64,000 nt of DNA. Origin: Celerinatantimonas sp046054195 (GTDB taxonomy: Bacteria > Pseudomonadota > Gammaproteobacteria > Enterobacterales > Celerinatantimonadaceae). This document shows, piece after piece, positions 37,120 to 45,499 of this stretch (position 1 is the first letter of the stretch; each line of letters starts with the position of its first letter). Position numbers and translations under genes: made by a program. The notes under the pieces were generated by a model, which worked only from the letters and a program-made list of their open reading frames with translations, did not search any database and was not told the DNA's origin. Location: assembly GCF_046054195.1 (NCBI RefSeq), contig NZ_JBEQCS010000004.1, forward strand, positions 62,001 through 126,000, read 5' to 3'.

Positions 37120-38124
37120 ATGGAAATTCAAAAACCGTACCTATTATTTTTAGGTGATGCCCCTGACGCTCTGGCAGCTAAAGTAGCTCAAGGGATCAAA
37201 CAGTGGCATCCAGAATACTGCGTAGGTCAGTATCGGATGGAAGGCTGTAATGCTGATTGTGGACTGGAAGATATTGATATCCCTACTGCTAAAGCTAAAG
37301 GCGTAAAAACCATGGTAATTGGCGTTGCCAACCGTGGCGGTTTTATTTCCAAAGCTTGGATCAAAGTTTTACAAGAAGCTCTGGAAGCTGGCATGGACCT
37401 AGCAGCAGGCTTACATGTTCGTTTGAATGACATTCCAGAACTGGCTGAAACTGCAAGCAAATTTGGCCGTGAAATGTTTGACGTACGTTTCCCAACACAG
37501 GATTTTCCTGTTGCAGCTGGGACTAAACGCCCTGGTAAACGCGTGCTGCCAGTTGGTACCGATTGCTCTGTTGGTAAAATGTATACCGCTCTTGCTATCA
37601 CCGAAGAACTGGCTAAACGCGATCAGAAAGTAACTTTCCGTGCAACAGGCCAAACCGGTATCCTCGTTAGCGGTGCAGGCGTGTGTGTTGACTCTGTTAT
37701 CTCTGATTTTATCTCAGGTGCGGTTGAAGTTTTAGCTCCTGCCAACGACCCTGATCACTGGGATGTGATTGAAGGTCAAGGTTCATTATTTCACCCATCA
37801 TTTGCTGGCGTTACCGCAGGCTTAATTCACGGAGCTCAAGCTGATGCTTTAGTGCTTTGCCACGAACCAACTCGTGAACATATGCGCGGGACTCCTGATT
37901 TTGCTCTGCCAGATATCAAAGAATGCATGCAGTTAAACTTAGCTGTCGCTAAACTCACTAACCCTGCGGTTAAATTTGTAGGTGTTTCTGTAAACACTGC
38001 AAAATTAGATGAAGCGAAAGCCTTTGAATATATGGAACAGCTTGAAAAAGAAGTTGGTTTACCTGTTGTTGACCCATTCCGCCAAGGTGTTAGCCGTATC
38101 GTAGACAACATGTTAGCGTTATAA
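37120..38124 (+). CDS. dgcN: DUF1611-family D-glutamate N-acetyltransferase (DgcN-like)
   Basis: A 334-residue protein of the DUF1611 type: an N-terminal alpha/beta part beginning YLLFLGDAPDALA, then a P-loop domain with GTDCSVGKM (Gly146 to Lys153) and a C-terminal VLCHEPTREHMRGTPDFALP. The family member DgcN from marine bacteria has been reported, as I recall, to acetylate D-glutamate in a catabolic route. The match to that role is strengthened by the next gene being a DgcA-like epimerase, 10 bases downstream. The function in this organism is inference. Confidence 0.8.
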   Translation: MEIQKPYLLFLGDAPDALAAKVAQGIKQWHPEYCVGQYRMEGCNADCGLEDIDIPTAKAKGVKTMVIGVANRGGFISKAWIKVLQEALEAGMDLAAGLHVRLNDIPELAETASKFGREMFDVRFPTQDFPVAAGTKRPGKRVLPVGTDCSVGKMYTALAITEELAKRDQKVTFRATGQTGILVSGAGVCVDSVISDFISGAVEVLAPANDPDHWDVIEGQGSLFHPSFAGVTAGLIHGAQADALVLCHEPTREHMRGTPDFALPDIKECMQLNLAVAKLTNPAVKFVGVSVNTAKLDEAKAFEYMEQLEKEVGLPVVDPFRQGVSRIVDNMLAL

Positions 38125-38134
38125 GCGAGTGTTT

Positions 38135-39112
38135 ATGCAATTAGAAATTATCGAACAGAGTTGGCCAATCGCTGGAGTTTTTCGAATTTCCCGTGGTAGC
38201 CGCACCGAAACAAAAGTAATTCAGGTCAAATTGACTGACGGTACAGCTGTTGGACGCGGTGAGTGTGTGCCATATGCGCGATATGATGAAACGCTTGCAA
38301 GTGTAGCTCAACAGATTGAAGATATTCGCCCGGCATTAGAAGCCGGGTTATCCCGCGAGCAACTTTCAAAAATGTTGCCCGCAGGCGCCGCTCGTAATGC
38401 TGTCGATTGCGCACTTTGGGATTTAGAGTGCAAACGTTCAGGTCAGAGTATTTGGCAGTTGTTAGATGTTCCCCCTAAAGCGTTAACTACAGCTTATACT
38501 CTCTCGCTTGATGAGCCAGAAAATATGAAACAAAAGGCGCTTGAACATAAACTGCGTCCGCTGTTCAAACTTAAACTGGCAGGAGCTGGCGACTTAGAAC
38601 GAGTACAAGCGGTACGTAATGGTGCGCCGAATGCTCGTATCATCATTGATGCCAATGAAGGTTGGACCAAAGAGATCTATCAACAGTTAGTTCCAGAGCT
38701 TGTGAAACTGGGTGTTGAGATGATTGAACAACCGCTGCCACAAGCAGAAGATCACATTCTTGCTGAGCTGGAACACCCTATCGCGCTGTGTGCCGATGAA
38801 TCATGTCATGACCGTAAAGATCTAGCTAATCTCAAAGGTCGCTATGAGATGATCAATATTAAGATCGACAAAACAGGTGGACTGACCGAAGCATTAGCAC
38901 TAAAACAAGCCGCAGTAGAGGCCGGTTTTGGTATTATGGTCGGATGCATGGTCGGAACCTCTCTTGCGATGGCTCCAGCATTTGCTTTAGCTCAAGATGC
39001 CAAAATTGTTGACTTAGATGGCCCGCTATTGCTCGCAAAAGACCAAGGCGAAGGGTTTACTTATACGGCTCAGAGTCAAATGCAGCCAATGACGGCCGAA
39101 CTCTGGGGTTGA
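38135..39112 (+). CDS. dgcA: enolase-superfamily epimerase (DgcA / dipeptide epimerase type)
   Basis: Member of the muconate-lactonising/L-Ala-D/L-Glu epimerase group. The catalytic lysines are Lys147 in LFKLKLAG and Lys243 in NIKIDKTGG; the metal ligands are Asp172 (IIDANEGW), Glu198 (MIEQPLP) and Asp221 (CADESCH). Their spacing equals that of E. coli YcjG. In the D-glutamate route DgcA racemises N-acetyl-D-glutamate to the L form. The ATG at 38135 is preferred over an in-frame GTG at 38129 because AAGCGAG precedes it at five bases. The dipeptide epimerase role is the alternative. Confidence 0.82.
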   Translation: MQLEIIEQSWPIAGVFRISRGSRTETKVIQVKLTDGTAVGRGECVPYARYDETLASVAQQIEDIRPALEAGLSREQLSKMLPAGAARNAVDCALWDLECKRSGQSIWQLLDVPPKALTTAYTLSLDEPENMKQKALEHKLRPLFKLKLAGAGDLERVQAVRNGAPNARIIIDANEGWTKEIYQQLVPELVKLGVEMIEQPLPQAEDHILAELEHPIALCADESCHDRKDLANLKGRYEMINIKIDKTGGLTEALALKQAAVEAGFGIMVGCMVGTSLAMAPAFALAQDAKIVDLDGPLLLAKDQGEGFTYTAQSQMQPMTAELWG

Positions 39113-39143
39113 TATAAGAACAATAAAACAAAGGAAACAGATC

Positions 39144-40004
39144 ATGTTAAACCGTATTGTTTACATTAACGGGGAATACATCAACGAACACGATGCTAAA
39201 GTGTCAATTTTTGACCGTGGCTTTTTGTTTGCAGATGCCGTTTATGAAGTAACCGCTGTAATCAACGGTAAATTAGTTGATAACGAAGGTCATATGGCTC
39301 GTTTGACTCGCTCTTGTCATGAGTTGCAGCTTACTTTACCAGTGAACGTAGATGAAATTGAGCACATTCAAAATGAGCTGATTCGTCTCAACCAGATCAC
39401 CGAAGGTGGCATTTATCTGCAACTGACTCGTGGTTCTGCTGGCGATCGTGACTTTGGCTTTCCTGAAGATGCACAACCAACATTAGTGATGTTTACCCAA
39501 TCTCGCTCTCTGTTGGATAGTCCAAAAGCCAAAGAAGGACTAAAAGTGATGACTATGGAAGATATCCGTTGGCACCGCCGGGATATCAAAACGACTCAAC
39601 TTTTAGCATCTGCATTGGCTAAACAGACAGCTCATGATCAAGGCTTTGATGATGCATGGCTAACAGAAAACGGTTATATCACCGAAGGTAGCTCAAACAA
39701 TGCTTATATCGTTACAGCTGATAATACAGTGGTCACTCGCCCGCTAAGTAACGACATTTTGCACGGAATTACGCGTGCAGCATTAATGAAACTTGCCGAT
39801 GAACAACAGATTAAAGTTGAAGAACGTTTGTTCACGCCAGAAGAAGCAATGAGTGCCAAAGAGGCTTTTATTAGCTCTGCGACCACTTTTGTTTATCCTG
39901 TGGTGAAAATTAATGATAAAGTAATTGGCAATGGCAAACCTGGCCCTATGGCCCAGCGCCTGCGCGATATTTACATTGAATTAGCGATTAAACAAACTAG
40001 CTAG
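39144..40004 (+). CDS. dat: D-amino-acid transaminase (class IV PLP)
   Basis: A 286-residue class IV aminotransferase. Lys149 in RRDIKTTQLL is the Schiff-base lysine. IFDRGFLFADAVYE, AWLTENGYITEGSSNNAYIV and the tight active-site fit are those of D-alanine aminotransferases rather than branched-chain enzymes. It would move amino groups from D-alanine to 2-oxoglutarate, giving D-glutamate that DgcN and DgcA could convert to L-glutamate. AAGGA is eight bases before the ATG. It follows dgcA by 31 bases, so the three genes look like one operon. Confidence 0.82.
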   Translation: MLNRIVYINGEYINEHDAKVSIFDRGFLFADAVYEVTAVINGKLVDNEGHMARLTRSCHELQLTLPVNVDEIEHIQNELIRLNQITEGGIYLQLTRGSAGDRDFGFPEDAQPTLVMFTQSRSLLDSPKAKEGLKVMTMEDIRWHRRDIKTTQLLASALAKQTAHDQGFDDAWLTENGYITEGSSNNAYIVTADNTVVTRPLSNDILHGITRAALMKLADEQQIKVEERLFTPEEAMSAKEAFISSATTFVYPVVKINDKVIGNGKPGPMAQRLRDIYIELAIKQTS

Positions 40005-40019
40005 TTTAACTTTAGTCAT

Positions 40020-40043
40020 GGTACCGCTCATTTGAGCGGTACC
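40020..40043. repeat. perfect hairpin between dat and the 442-residue gene
   Basis: GGTACCGCTC, loop ATTT, GAGCGGTACC: a perfect 10-base stem immediately after dat. There is no T tract after it, so it is not a normal terminator. It ends only 7 bases ahead of the downstream ATG and could mask its ribosome binding site or mark a processing point. Confidence 0.6.
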
Positions 40044-40050
40044 GCATAGC

Positions 40051-41379
40051 ATGAGAAAGAATTTGGATATGTCCGTTTTATCCTCGTCAAGTATTTTCAC
40101 CTCCCTACTGCAAGATGGCCCCTTTGCCGTTCAAAAATCAGCGCTTAATGGCAGCCGCTTTAGTGCCTCGACGCGACAGTGGGTCAAAAATCTTCGCAAG
40201 GATAGTAACAACATTTCTAAGTATCGTGCTTTGCGCAGCCAGCTTTTTGAATTCTTAGGGATTGAAAGCTTTAGCCAGATTGACCAGTTAATCCAATCTC
40301 AAGAGCTTAAAAAGCAACGCGCTCAGCGCGCATTTCAGCTACTAAGCAATATGTTTGGTATTGATGGGACGCCCAAAGAGATCCATGATCGGGTATATGA
40401 ATACGCCAGAACCGCTGATGCCGTTATTCACTCTTTAAAAGACAAAATTCTCTCGCCTTACGCCTCATTTATTGAAACCACCAACGAAATTGAGATGGCA
40501 AATAACCCCATCGAACTGATGCTAATTATGTTCGATGACCGCTATCATAAAAAAGCACGTTTTGAAGCTCGTCGCAAAATCACCTTAATGAGCTTAGCGG
40601 CCAGTATTGACCAACGTGAACGAGAAACCGAAATTGCTACCAAATTCTCCAATTTCTTAGGGTTCTTAAATAGCTATGTGTGGAGCCCCGATTTAAAAAT
40701 CGGTGAATTAGACCCAGTTTATCTGCATTCAGAACACTCAAGTGATGATTTTCGCTGCACCCATGTCGAAGTTCTAAACCCTAAACAAGCTGAATTGGTG
40801 GCGCTTAACCCGGGTGAAAAGTTAACGGTTTTAAAACGACGTCGGTTTGGCAGTAGTGGCCGACAAGTTCCTATCTATGTATCGATTCGCAAAAAGCCAC
40901 CGGAAGCAAAAGTTTTAAAGCTTTTGCGCAAAAACGAAAAAAATCCAGCGGTTGCAGTGGACGATGAATTAGGATTAATGGCCGTTCTGGATAATATTGG
41001 TGATATCAAATTATTCCAACAACATCTGACTCGCAGTGCTGCTCGCGCTAACTCTCTAATGGTATTAGAAGACATTTCTGATACATTAATAGAAAGTGCT
41101 ATTTATCGTGGGCATGCAGTTGGCTCGAGTTCGCAAACTTCGATGCTAAAATTCTTTGCTCGTTTGGGAGGCATGCGCGTTGAATTTATTATTCATACCA
41201 ACCAAACTTGGCTCAACTATATGTATCAACAAGATGTTTCGCACAATGAATACGAAGTGAAACGGATTTTTGATTCAGGAGTGATTGAGCTGTTATTCCC
41301 CCATGATATTTTCCACTTAGATCATGTTAAAACACGCGATGAAATGATTCGATTTTTCCGGCGTCAAATCGAAAATTAA
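40051..41379 (+). CDS. 442-residue protein of unknown function
   Basis: I do not recognise this protein. The N-terminal half is helical and charged (RALRSQLFEFLGIESFSQID, and FDDRYHKKARFEARRKI) with no signal peptide or membrane segment. The C-terminal third (about residues 300-440) has VDDELGLMAVLDNIGDI, then GGMRVEFIIHTNQTWLN and SHNEYEVKRIFDSG, which faintly recall RelA/SpoT-like nucleotidyltransferases. That is a weak visual resemblance, not an assignment. Starts at ATG 40051 and 40069 are both possible; the second is preceded by a purine-rich GAGAAAG. It sits between dat and the AraC regulator, in the same direction. Confidence 0.6.
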   Translation: MRKNLDMSVLSSSSIFTSLLQDGPFAVQKSALNGSRFSASTRQWVKNLRKDSNNISKYRALRSQLFEFLGIESFSQIDQLIQSQELKKQRAQRAFQLLSNMFGIDGTPKEIHDRVYEYARTADAVIHSLKDKILSPYASFIETTNEIEMANNPIELMLIMFDDRYHKKARFEARRKITLMSLAASIDQRERETEIATKFSNFLGFLNSYVWSPDLKIGELDPVYLHSEHSSDDFRCTHVEVLNPKQAELVALNPGEKLTVLKRRRFGSSGRQVPIYVSIRKKPPEAKVLKLLRKNEKNPAVAVDDELGLMAVLDNIGDIKLFQQHLTRSAARANSLMVLEDISDTLIESAIYRGHAVGSSSQTSMLKFFARLGGMRVEFIIHTNQTWLNYMYQQDVSHNEYEVKRIFDSGVIELLFPHDIFHLDHVKTRDEMIRFFRRQIEN

Positions 41380-41431
41380 CCAGCTGAAAAATCATCCATA
41401 ATGCCTGTTAGCCACATAACAAGGATTGAAT

Positions 41432-42223
41432 ATGGCTTTTTCTCTGCAACCAGTGGAACTTCAGACGTTAACTAAGCAGACCATGCTGCACTGCCATGAT
41501 CATCATCAGATAGTGATTGGGCTGGAAGGTTATATTGATTTTGTGATTGATGGGATTAGCAATCGAGTTTCTCGCGGCCAAGGGGTCATGGTCACTTCTG
41601 GCAAGGGGCATACGTTTCGCGGAACCGGTAAAAATCAAATCCTCGTTCTAAATTTGCCAGAACATAACTACTTTTTCTCCAAAGAAGTTCATCAACGAAT
41701 ACTCCCACTCTTAAGCAAACCCGGCTATTTTCAATTAGATAAAAGCGCCCAGCAGCTAATCCTGAACTTAGTCAAAGAGCTAAGCCGAAATCCAGGCGAT
41801 AAGTTACTCAAACGTTCATGCGGAGATACTCTGTTATGTTTATTAGAGAAACATTTTTTACCTGTTTATCAAAGTAATGCCAGTACCGCATCACGCAGTT
41901 TTAACCTCGAACTTCTCGATCAGTATATTATTAGTCGCCTTGAAAGCCCCATCAGTGTGGCGCAATTAGCAAGTCGAGTCTTTTTGGGTGAAAGCCAATT
42001 TTATGCTCGGTTTAAACAACAAACTGGGCAAACGCCATCACGCTACGTCACCAAATTACGAGTTAAACAGGCTCAAAAGCTGCTAGAAGATACACAAATG
42101 AGTATCGAAAGAGTGACCCAAAATTGTGGGTTTTCATCTCAGAGTAGCTTTAGTCATGTGTTTCGTCGCATCACTGGCTTTTCGCCAGCACGTTATCGAA
42201 ATACTCATACAAGTAGCCAATAA
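41432..42223 (+). CDS. AraC-family transcriptional regulator, probable put regulator
   Basis: A roughly 263-residue regulator with an N-terminal cupin-like sensor (LHCHDHHQIVIGLEGYID) and two C-terminal helix-turn-helices, ending with the AraC signature NCGFSSQSSFSHVFRRITG. The start is ATG 41432, with AAGGA six bases upstream; a TTG at 41426 lies too close to that site. PutA here lacks the ribbon-helix-helix repressor domain of E. coli PutA, so this adjacent gene may be the proline regulator. In Vibrio a regulator named PutR serves putAP, as I recall. Control of the D-glutamate operon is an alternative. Confidence 0.85.
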   Translation: MAFSLQPVELQTLTKQTMLHCHDHHQIVIGLEGYIDFVIDGISNRVSRGQGVMVTSGKGHTFRGTGKNQILVLNLPEHNYFFSKEVHQRILPLLSKPGYFQLDKSAQQLILNLVKELSRNPGDKLLKRSCGDTLLCLLEKHFLPVYQSNASTASRSFNLELLDQYIISRLESPISVAQLASRVFLGESQFYARFKQQTGQTPSRYVTKLRVKQAQKLLEDTQMSIERVTQNCGFSSQSSFSHVFRRITGFSPARYRNTHTSSQ

Positions 42224-42244
42224 GTTACATAAAATGATTATTAT

Positions 42245-42268
42245 CCGATTTTTACACAAAAAAATCGG
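42245..42268. promoter_or_regulatory. inverted repeat between the AraC gene and putA
   Basis: CCGATTTTT and AAAAATCGG are perfect 9-base arms around a 6-base centre. There is no T tract after it on either strand, so an operator or mRNA leader structure is more likely than a terminator. It lies 100 bases ahead of the putA start. Confidence 0.5.
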
Positions 42269-42367
42269 AGGTTGGTTCAATACTTTTCCCAAAACTTAGC
42301 CTTAAAATCGCAACAATACGCTTACAAAAATAAAAGCCTCGTTGGTCAACGATGAAAGGAATGGCCT

Positions 42368-45300
42368 ATGTTTAATGCAAAAAACACACTGGATCGCAAC
42401 TATTTAACCCAATCACCTCAAGAGCTATGGGAAAATCTAGCTCTGCTTAATGACATTGATGAAGATGAATGGTTAGCCGAATTAATCACGTTGGCAAAAG
42501 AACAATATGATCAGAGCGCAGTTGCTCAATCAGCCAGCCAATTAGTCAGTGAAATTAAATCCGACAAAAAATCGATGGGCATGCTTGATGCGTTGCTGCT
42601 CGAATATAGCCTCAATACCCGCGAAGGCGTGTTGTTAATGAGCCTTTGTGAGGCTCTCATTCGGATTCCTGACCCAGTTACAGCGCAAGCACTCATTGAT
42701 GACAAACTCACATCAGGCAACTGGAGTGCCCATCGGGGTAAATCAGATTCTCTTCTGGTTAACACTGCGACGTGGAGTTTGCGCCTTACCGGTCAACTGC
42801 TCAACCTTCCCCCCAGTCAGGCTGAGTCGGGAATTCGCGTGATGCTCTCGCGCTTTAGTGCCCCGACAATCCGTAGCATGATCCGAAAATCAATGAAAAT
42901 TATCGGCTACCAATTTGTGCTCGGAGAAGATATTGACCAGGCATTAAAAAATGGCGAGAGCTATCGTAAAAGAGGTTATACCTACACGTTTGATATGCTT
43001 GGAGAAGCAGCACTAACAGCCGAGGATGCAAACGCCTATAAACAAGACTACCTCAACAGTATTCGCGCTGTTGGCGCAACCAAAGCACTGCCGAATAGCC
43101 CTAAACCAAGCATTTCGATTAAACTATCAGCCCTTCATCCGCGCTATGATAGTTTGCAGCAGGAGCGCGTATTAACGCAACTAGTTGCTACAGTTTTAGA
43201 GCTGGTTCGAGAAGCTCGTGAGCGAGACGTCGCCATTACCATTGATGCTGAAGAAGCGGAACGCTTAGAAATCTCGCTTAAAGTTTTTGCAAAAGTATTT
43301 CGTGACGATGCCTGCCGAGGCTGGGGCAAAATGGGGCTAGTCGTCCAAGCATACTCAAAAAGATCGCTCGCGGTTTTGGCTTGGCTTGCATCATTAGCCC
43401 ATGAAGTGGGCGATGAAATTCCGACCCGTTTAGTCAAAGGCGCCTACTGGGACAGCGAAATTAAATTATATCAGCAACGGGGGCTTCAAACGTATCCCGT
43501 TTATACTCGCAAAGAAAGCACCGATGTCAGTTACTTAGCCTGTGCCAAAATGATGCTAAGTGACGCCACAAAAGGGCTAATTTATCCCCAATTTGCCAGC
43601 CACAATGCGCAAACCATCTCAGCGATTTTGCAGTTCCCTAAAACTCATCCTTTTGAGTTTCAACGCTTGCATGGTATGGGAGATATTCTTTACGATCGCA
43701 TTATCAGCAAAGAGAATATCAGCGTGCGAATATACGCGCCCGTTGGTAGACATGCCGATCTATTGCCCTACTTGGTGCGCCGATTATTAGAAAATGGGGC
43801 CAATAATTCATTTGTTCATCGCCTCGTTGACCCTAAATGCAGCGTTGAAGAAATTATCGAAGATCCAATTGCTAAACTCAGTGCTCAAAGTCAATTTGCG
43901 AATCCTCGCATTGCGCTGCCTAAAGCAATTTATGGTGAACAACGAGCCAATTCTCAAGGGGTGAATCTGCATGTTGATCATCACTTTCATGCGTTTATTG
44001 CAGCTCGCGACAAATTTGCAACCAAGCAGTGGCATGCAGGTCCATTAATTAATGGCTCGCTTAAATTTATCCCTGAAAATGCCCAAAGCGTACTGTCGCC
44101 CTATGACCGGGCCCAAGAGGTTGGATTAGTCAGTTCAACATCACCAGAACAACTTAACGAAGCTTTGCACAGTGCTTTAGAAGCTTATCCGCAATGGTCT
44201 AAGCAAGACACTGCATCGCGGGCAAAATGCCTTCAAAAAGCAGCGCAGTTAATGCAAGAAAACTTTGCTGAATTTATCGCCTTATGCCAAAGAGAAGCAG
44301 GAAAAACGCTGCAAGACTCAATTGATGAAATCCGCGAAGCCATTGATTTTTGTAACTACTACGCGATGCAAGCGCAACGACGCTTAAGCAGCTCCAACGT
44401 ATTTACCGACTATACCAATCAAAGCTGTGCCAGCGCATACAAAGGTCGCGGCGTATTTGCTTGCATCAGCCCGTGGAATTTTCCAATGGCAATTTTCACC
44501 GGGCAAATCGTGGCCGCATTAGTAAGCGGAAATACCGTCGTCGCGAAACCTGCTCCACAAACCACTCTGATTGCGGTTCGCACCGTTGAGATCCTTCATC
44601 AAGCAGGGATCCCAACCGATGTGCTTCATTTAGTTACAGGCGCGAGTGAAATTGGTCAAGCTCTGGTGTCAGCAGGACAAATTGCAGGCGTCGCTTTTAC
44701 CGGCTCCACCCAAACAGCGCGAGCTATTAATCGCTCATTAGCACAACGAGAACAACTGCCAGTCCCACTAATAGCCGAAACAGGTGGGCAAAATGCCATG
44801 GTTGTTGATAGCAGCGCCCTACCCGAACAAGTCATCAAGGATGTTCTTCGCTCAGCATTTGTTTCAGCAGGTCAGCGCTGCAGCGCATTACGAGTATTGT
44901 GTGTCCAAGATGATATAGCAGATTTATTTATCAAACAGCTCGCTGGTGCGATGGCTGAGTTACAAGTGGGTAACCCACTTGAGCCCAATACAGATGTCGG
45001 CCCCGTGATTGATGAAAGCGCTCAAAAGCAGTTATTAGCCTACCAATCCAAACTGCGCCACGAAGCGCAAACAATCTGTGAACTTGAAGAGCCAAAAGAT
45101 AGCCGAGGTATTTTCGTCGCGCCCGCAGCGTATGAAATCAGCTCACTCAATCAGCTTGAAAAAGAACAATTTGGGCCGATTTTACACGTCATACGCTACC
45201 CCGCTCATGGGCTTGAAACGCTTATCGAACAAATAAACCAACTCGGCTATGGACTCACTTTGGGCATCCATAGTCGTATCGAACATCGCTTTAAAAACAT

Positions 45301-45499
45301 TGCCTTAAACGCTCAGGTCGGAAACTGTTACATCAACCGCGATCAGGTTGGCGCGACTGTCGGATCGCAACCTTTTGGTGGCCGAGGATTATCAGGTACC
45401 GGGCCCAAAGCCGGAGGGCCTCACTACCTTTACCGTTTTAGCAAAAACTTCACTGTCGTAGCCGACACTCACAAGGAGAGCAGCCATGGAAATGCTTAA
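42368..45499 (+). CDS. putA: bifunctional proline dehydrogenase / L-glutamate-gamma-semialdehyde dehydrogenase, short form
   Basis: Oxidises proline to glutamate in two steps. The FAD-dependent proline dehydrogenase barrel covers about residues 60-470 (ISIKLSALHPRYD, RLVKGAYWDSEI and FASHNAQTISA). The aldehyde dehydrogenase domain follows, with Asn704 in SPWNFPMAIF and catalytic Cys838 in SAGQRCSA. At 1043 residues it lacks the N-terminal ribbon-helix-helix domain of E. coli PutA (1320 residues) and ends right after PFGGRGLSGTGPKAGGPHYL plus a short tail. The missing C-terminal domain is encoded by the next gene, which it overlaps by 14 bases. No putP is next to it. Confidence 0.96.
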   Translation: MFNAKNTLDRNYLTQSPQELWENLALLNDIDEDEWLAELITLAKEQYDQSAVAQSASQLVSEIKSDKKSMGMLDALLLEYSLNTREGVLLMSLCEALIRIPDPVTAQALIDDKLTSGNWSAHRGKSDSLLVNTATWSLRLTGQLLNLPPSQAESGIRVMLSRFSAPTIRSMIRKSMKIIGYQFVLGEDIDQALKNGESYRKRGYTYTFDMLGEAALTAEDANAYKQDYLNSIRAVGATKALPNSPKPSISIKLSALHPRYDSLQQERVLTQLVATVLELVREARERDVAITIDAEEAERLEISLKVFAKVFRDDACRGWGKMGLVVQAYSKRSLAVLAWLASLAHEVGDEIPTRLVKGAYWDSEIKLYQQRGLQTYPVYTRKESTDVSYLACAKMMLSDATKGLIYPQFASHNAQTISAILQFPKTHPFEFQRLHGMGDILYDRIISKENISVRIYAPVGRHADLLPYLVRRLLENGANNSFVHRLVDPKCSVEEIIEDPIAKLSAQSQFANPRIALPKAIYGEQRANSQGVNLHVDHHFHAFIAARDKFATKQWHAGPLINGSLKFIPENAQSVLSPYDRAQEVGLVSSTSPEQLNEALHSALEAYPQWSKQDTASRAKCLQKAAQLMQENFAEFIALCQREAGKTLQDSIDEIREAIDFCNYYAMQAQRRLSSSNVFTDYTNQSCASAYKGRGVFACISPWNFPMAIFTGQIVAALVSGNTVVAKPAPQTTLIAVRTVEILHQAGIPTDVLHLVTGASEIGQALVSAGQIAGVAFTGSTQTARAINRSLAQREQLPVPLIAETGGQNAMVVDSSALPEQVIKDVLRSAFVSAGQRCSALRVLCVQDDIADLFIKQLAGAMAELQVGNPLEPNTDVGPVIDESAQKQLLAYQSKLRHEAQTICELEEPKDSRGIFVAPAAYEISSLNQLEKEQFGPILHVIRYPAHGLETLIEQINQLGYGLTLGIHSRIEHRFKNIALNAQVGNCYINRDQVGATVGSQPFGGRGLSGTGPKAGGPHYLYRFSKNFTVVADTHKESSHGNA

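Noticed and set aside
42368..45499. putA as a truncated or broken gene
   Set aside because: The protein ends cleanly after the complete ALDH domain with all catalytic residues, and the C-terminal part is encoded next door with its own ribosome binding site. It is a fission, not a pseudogene, unless resequencing shows a frameshift.
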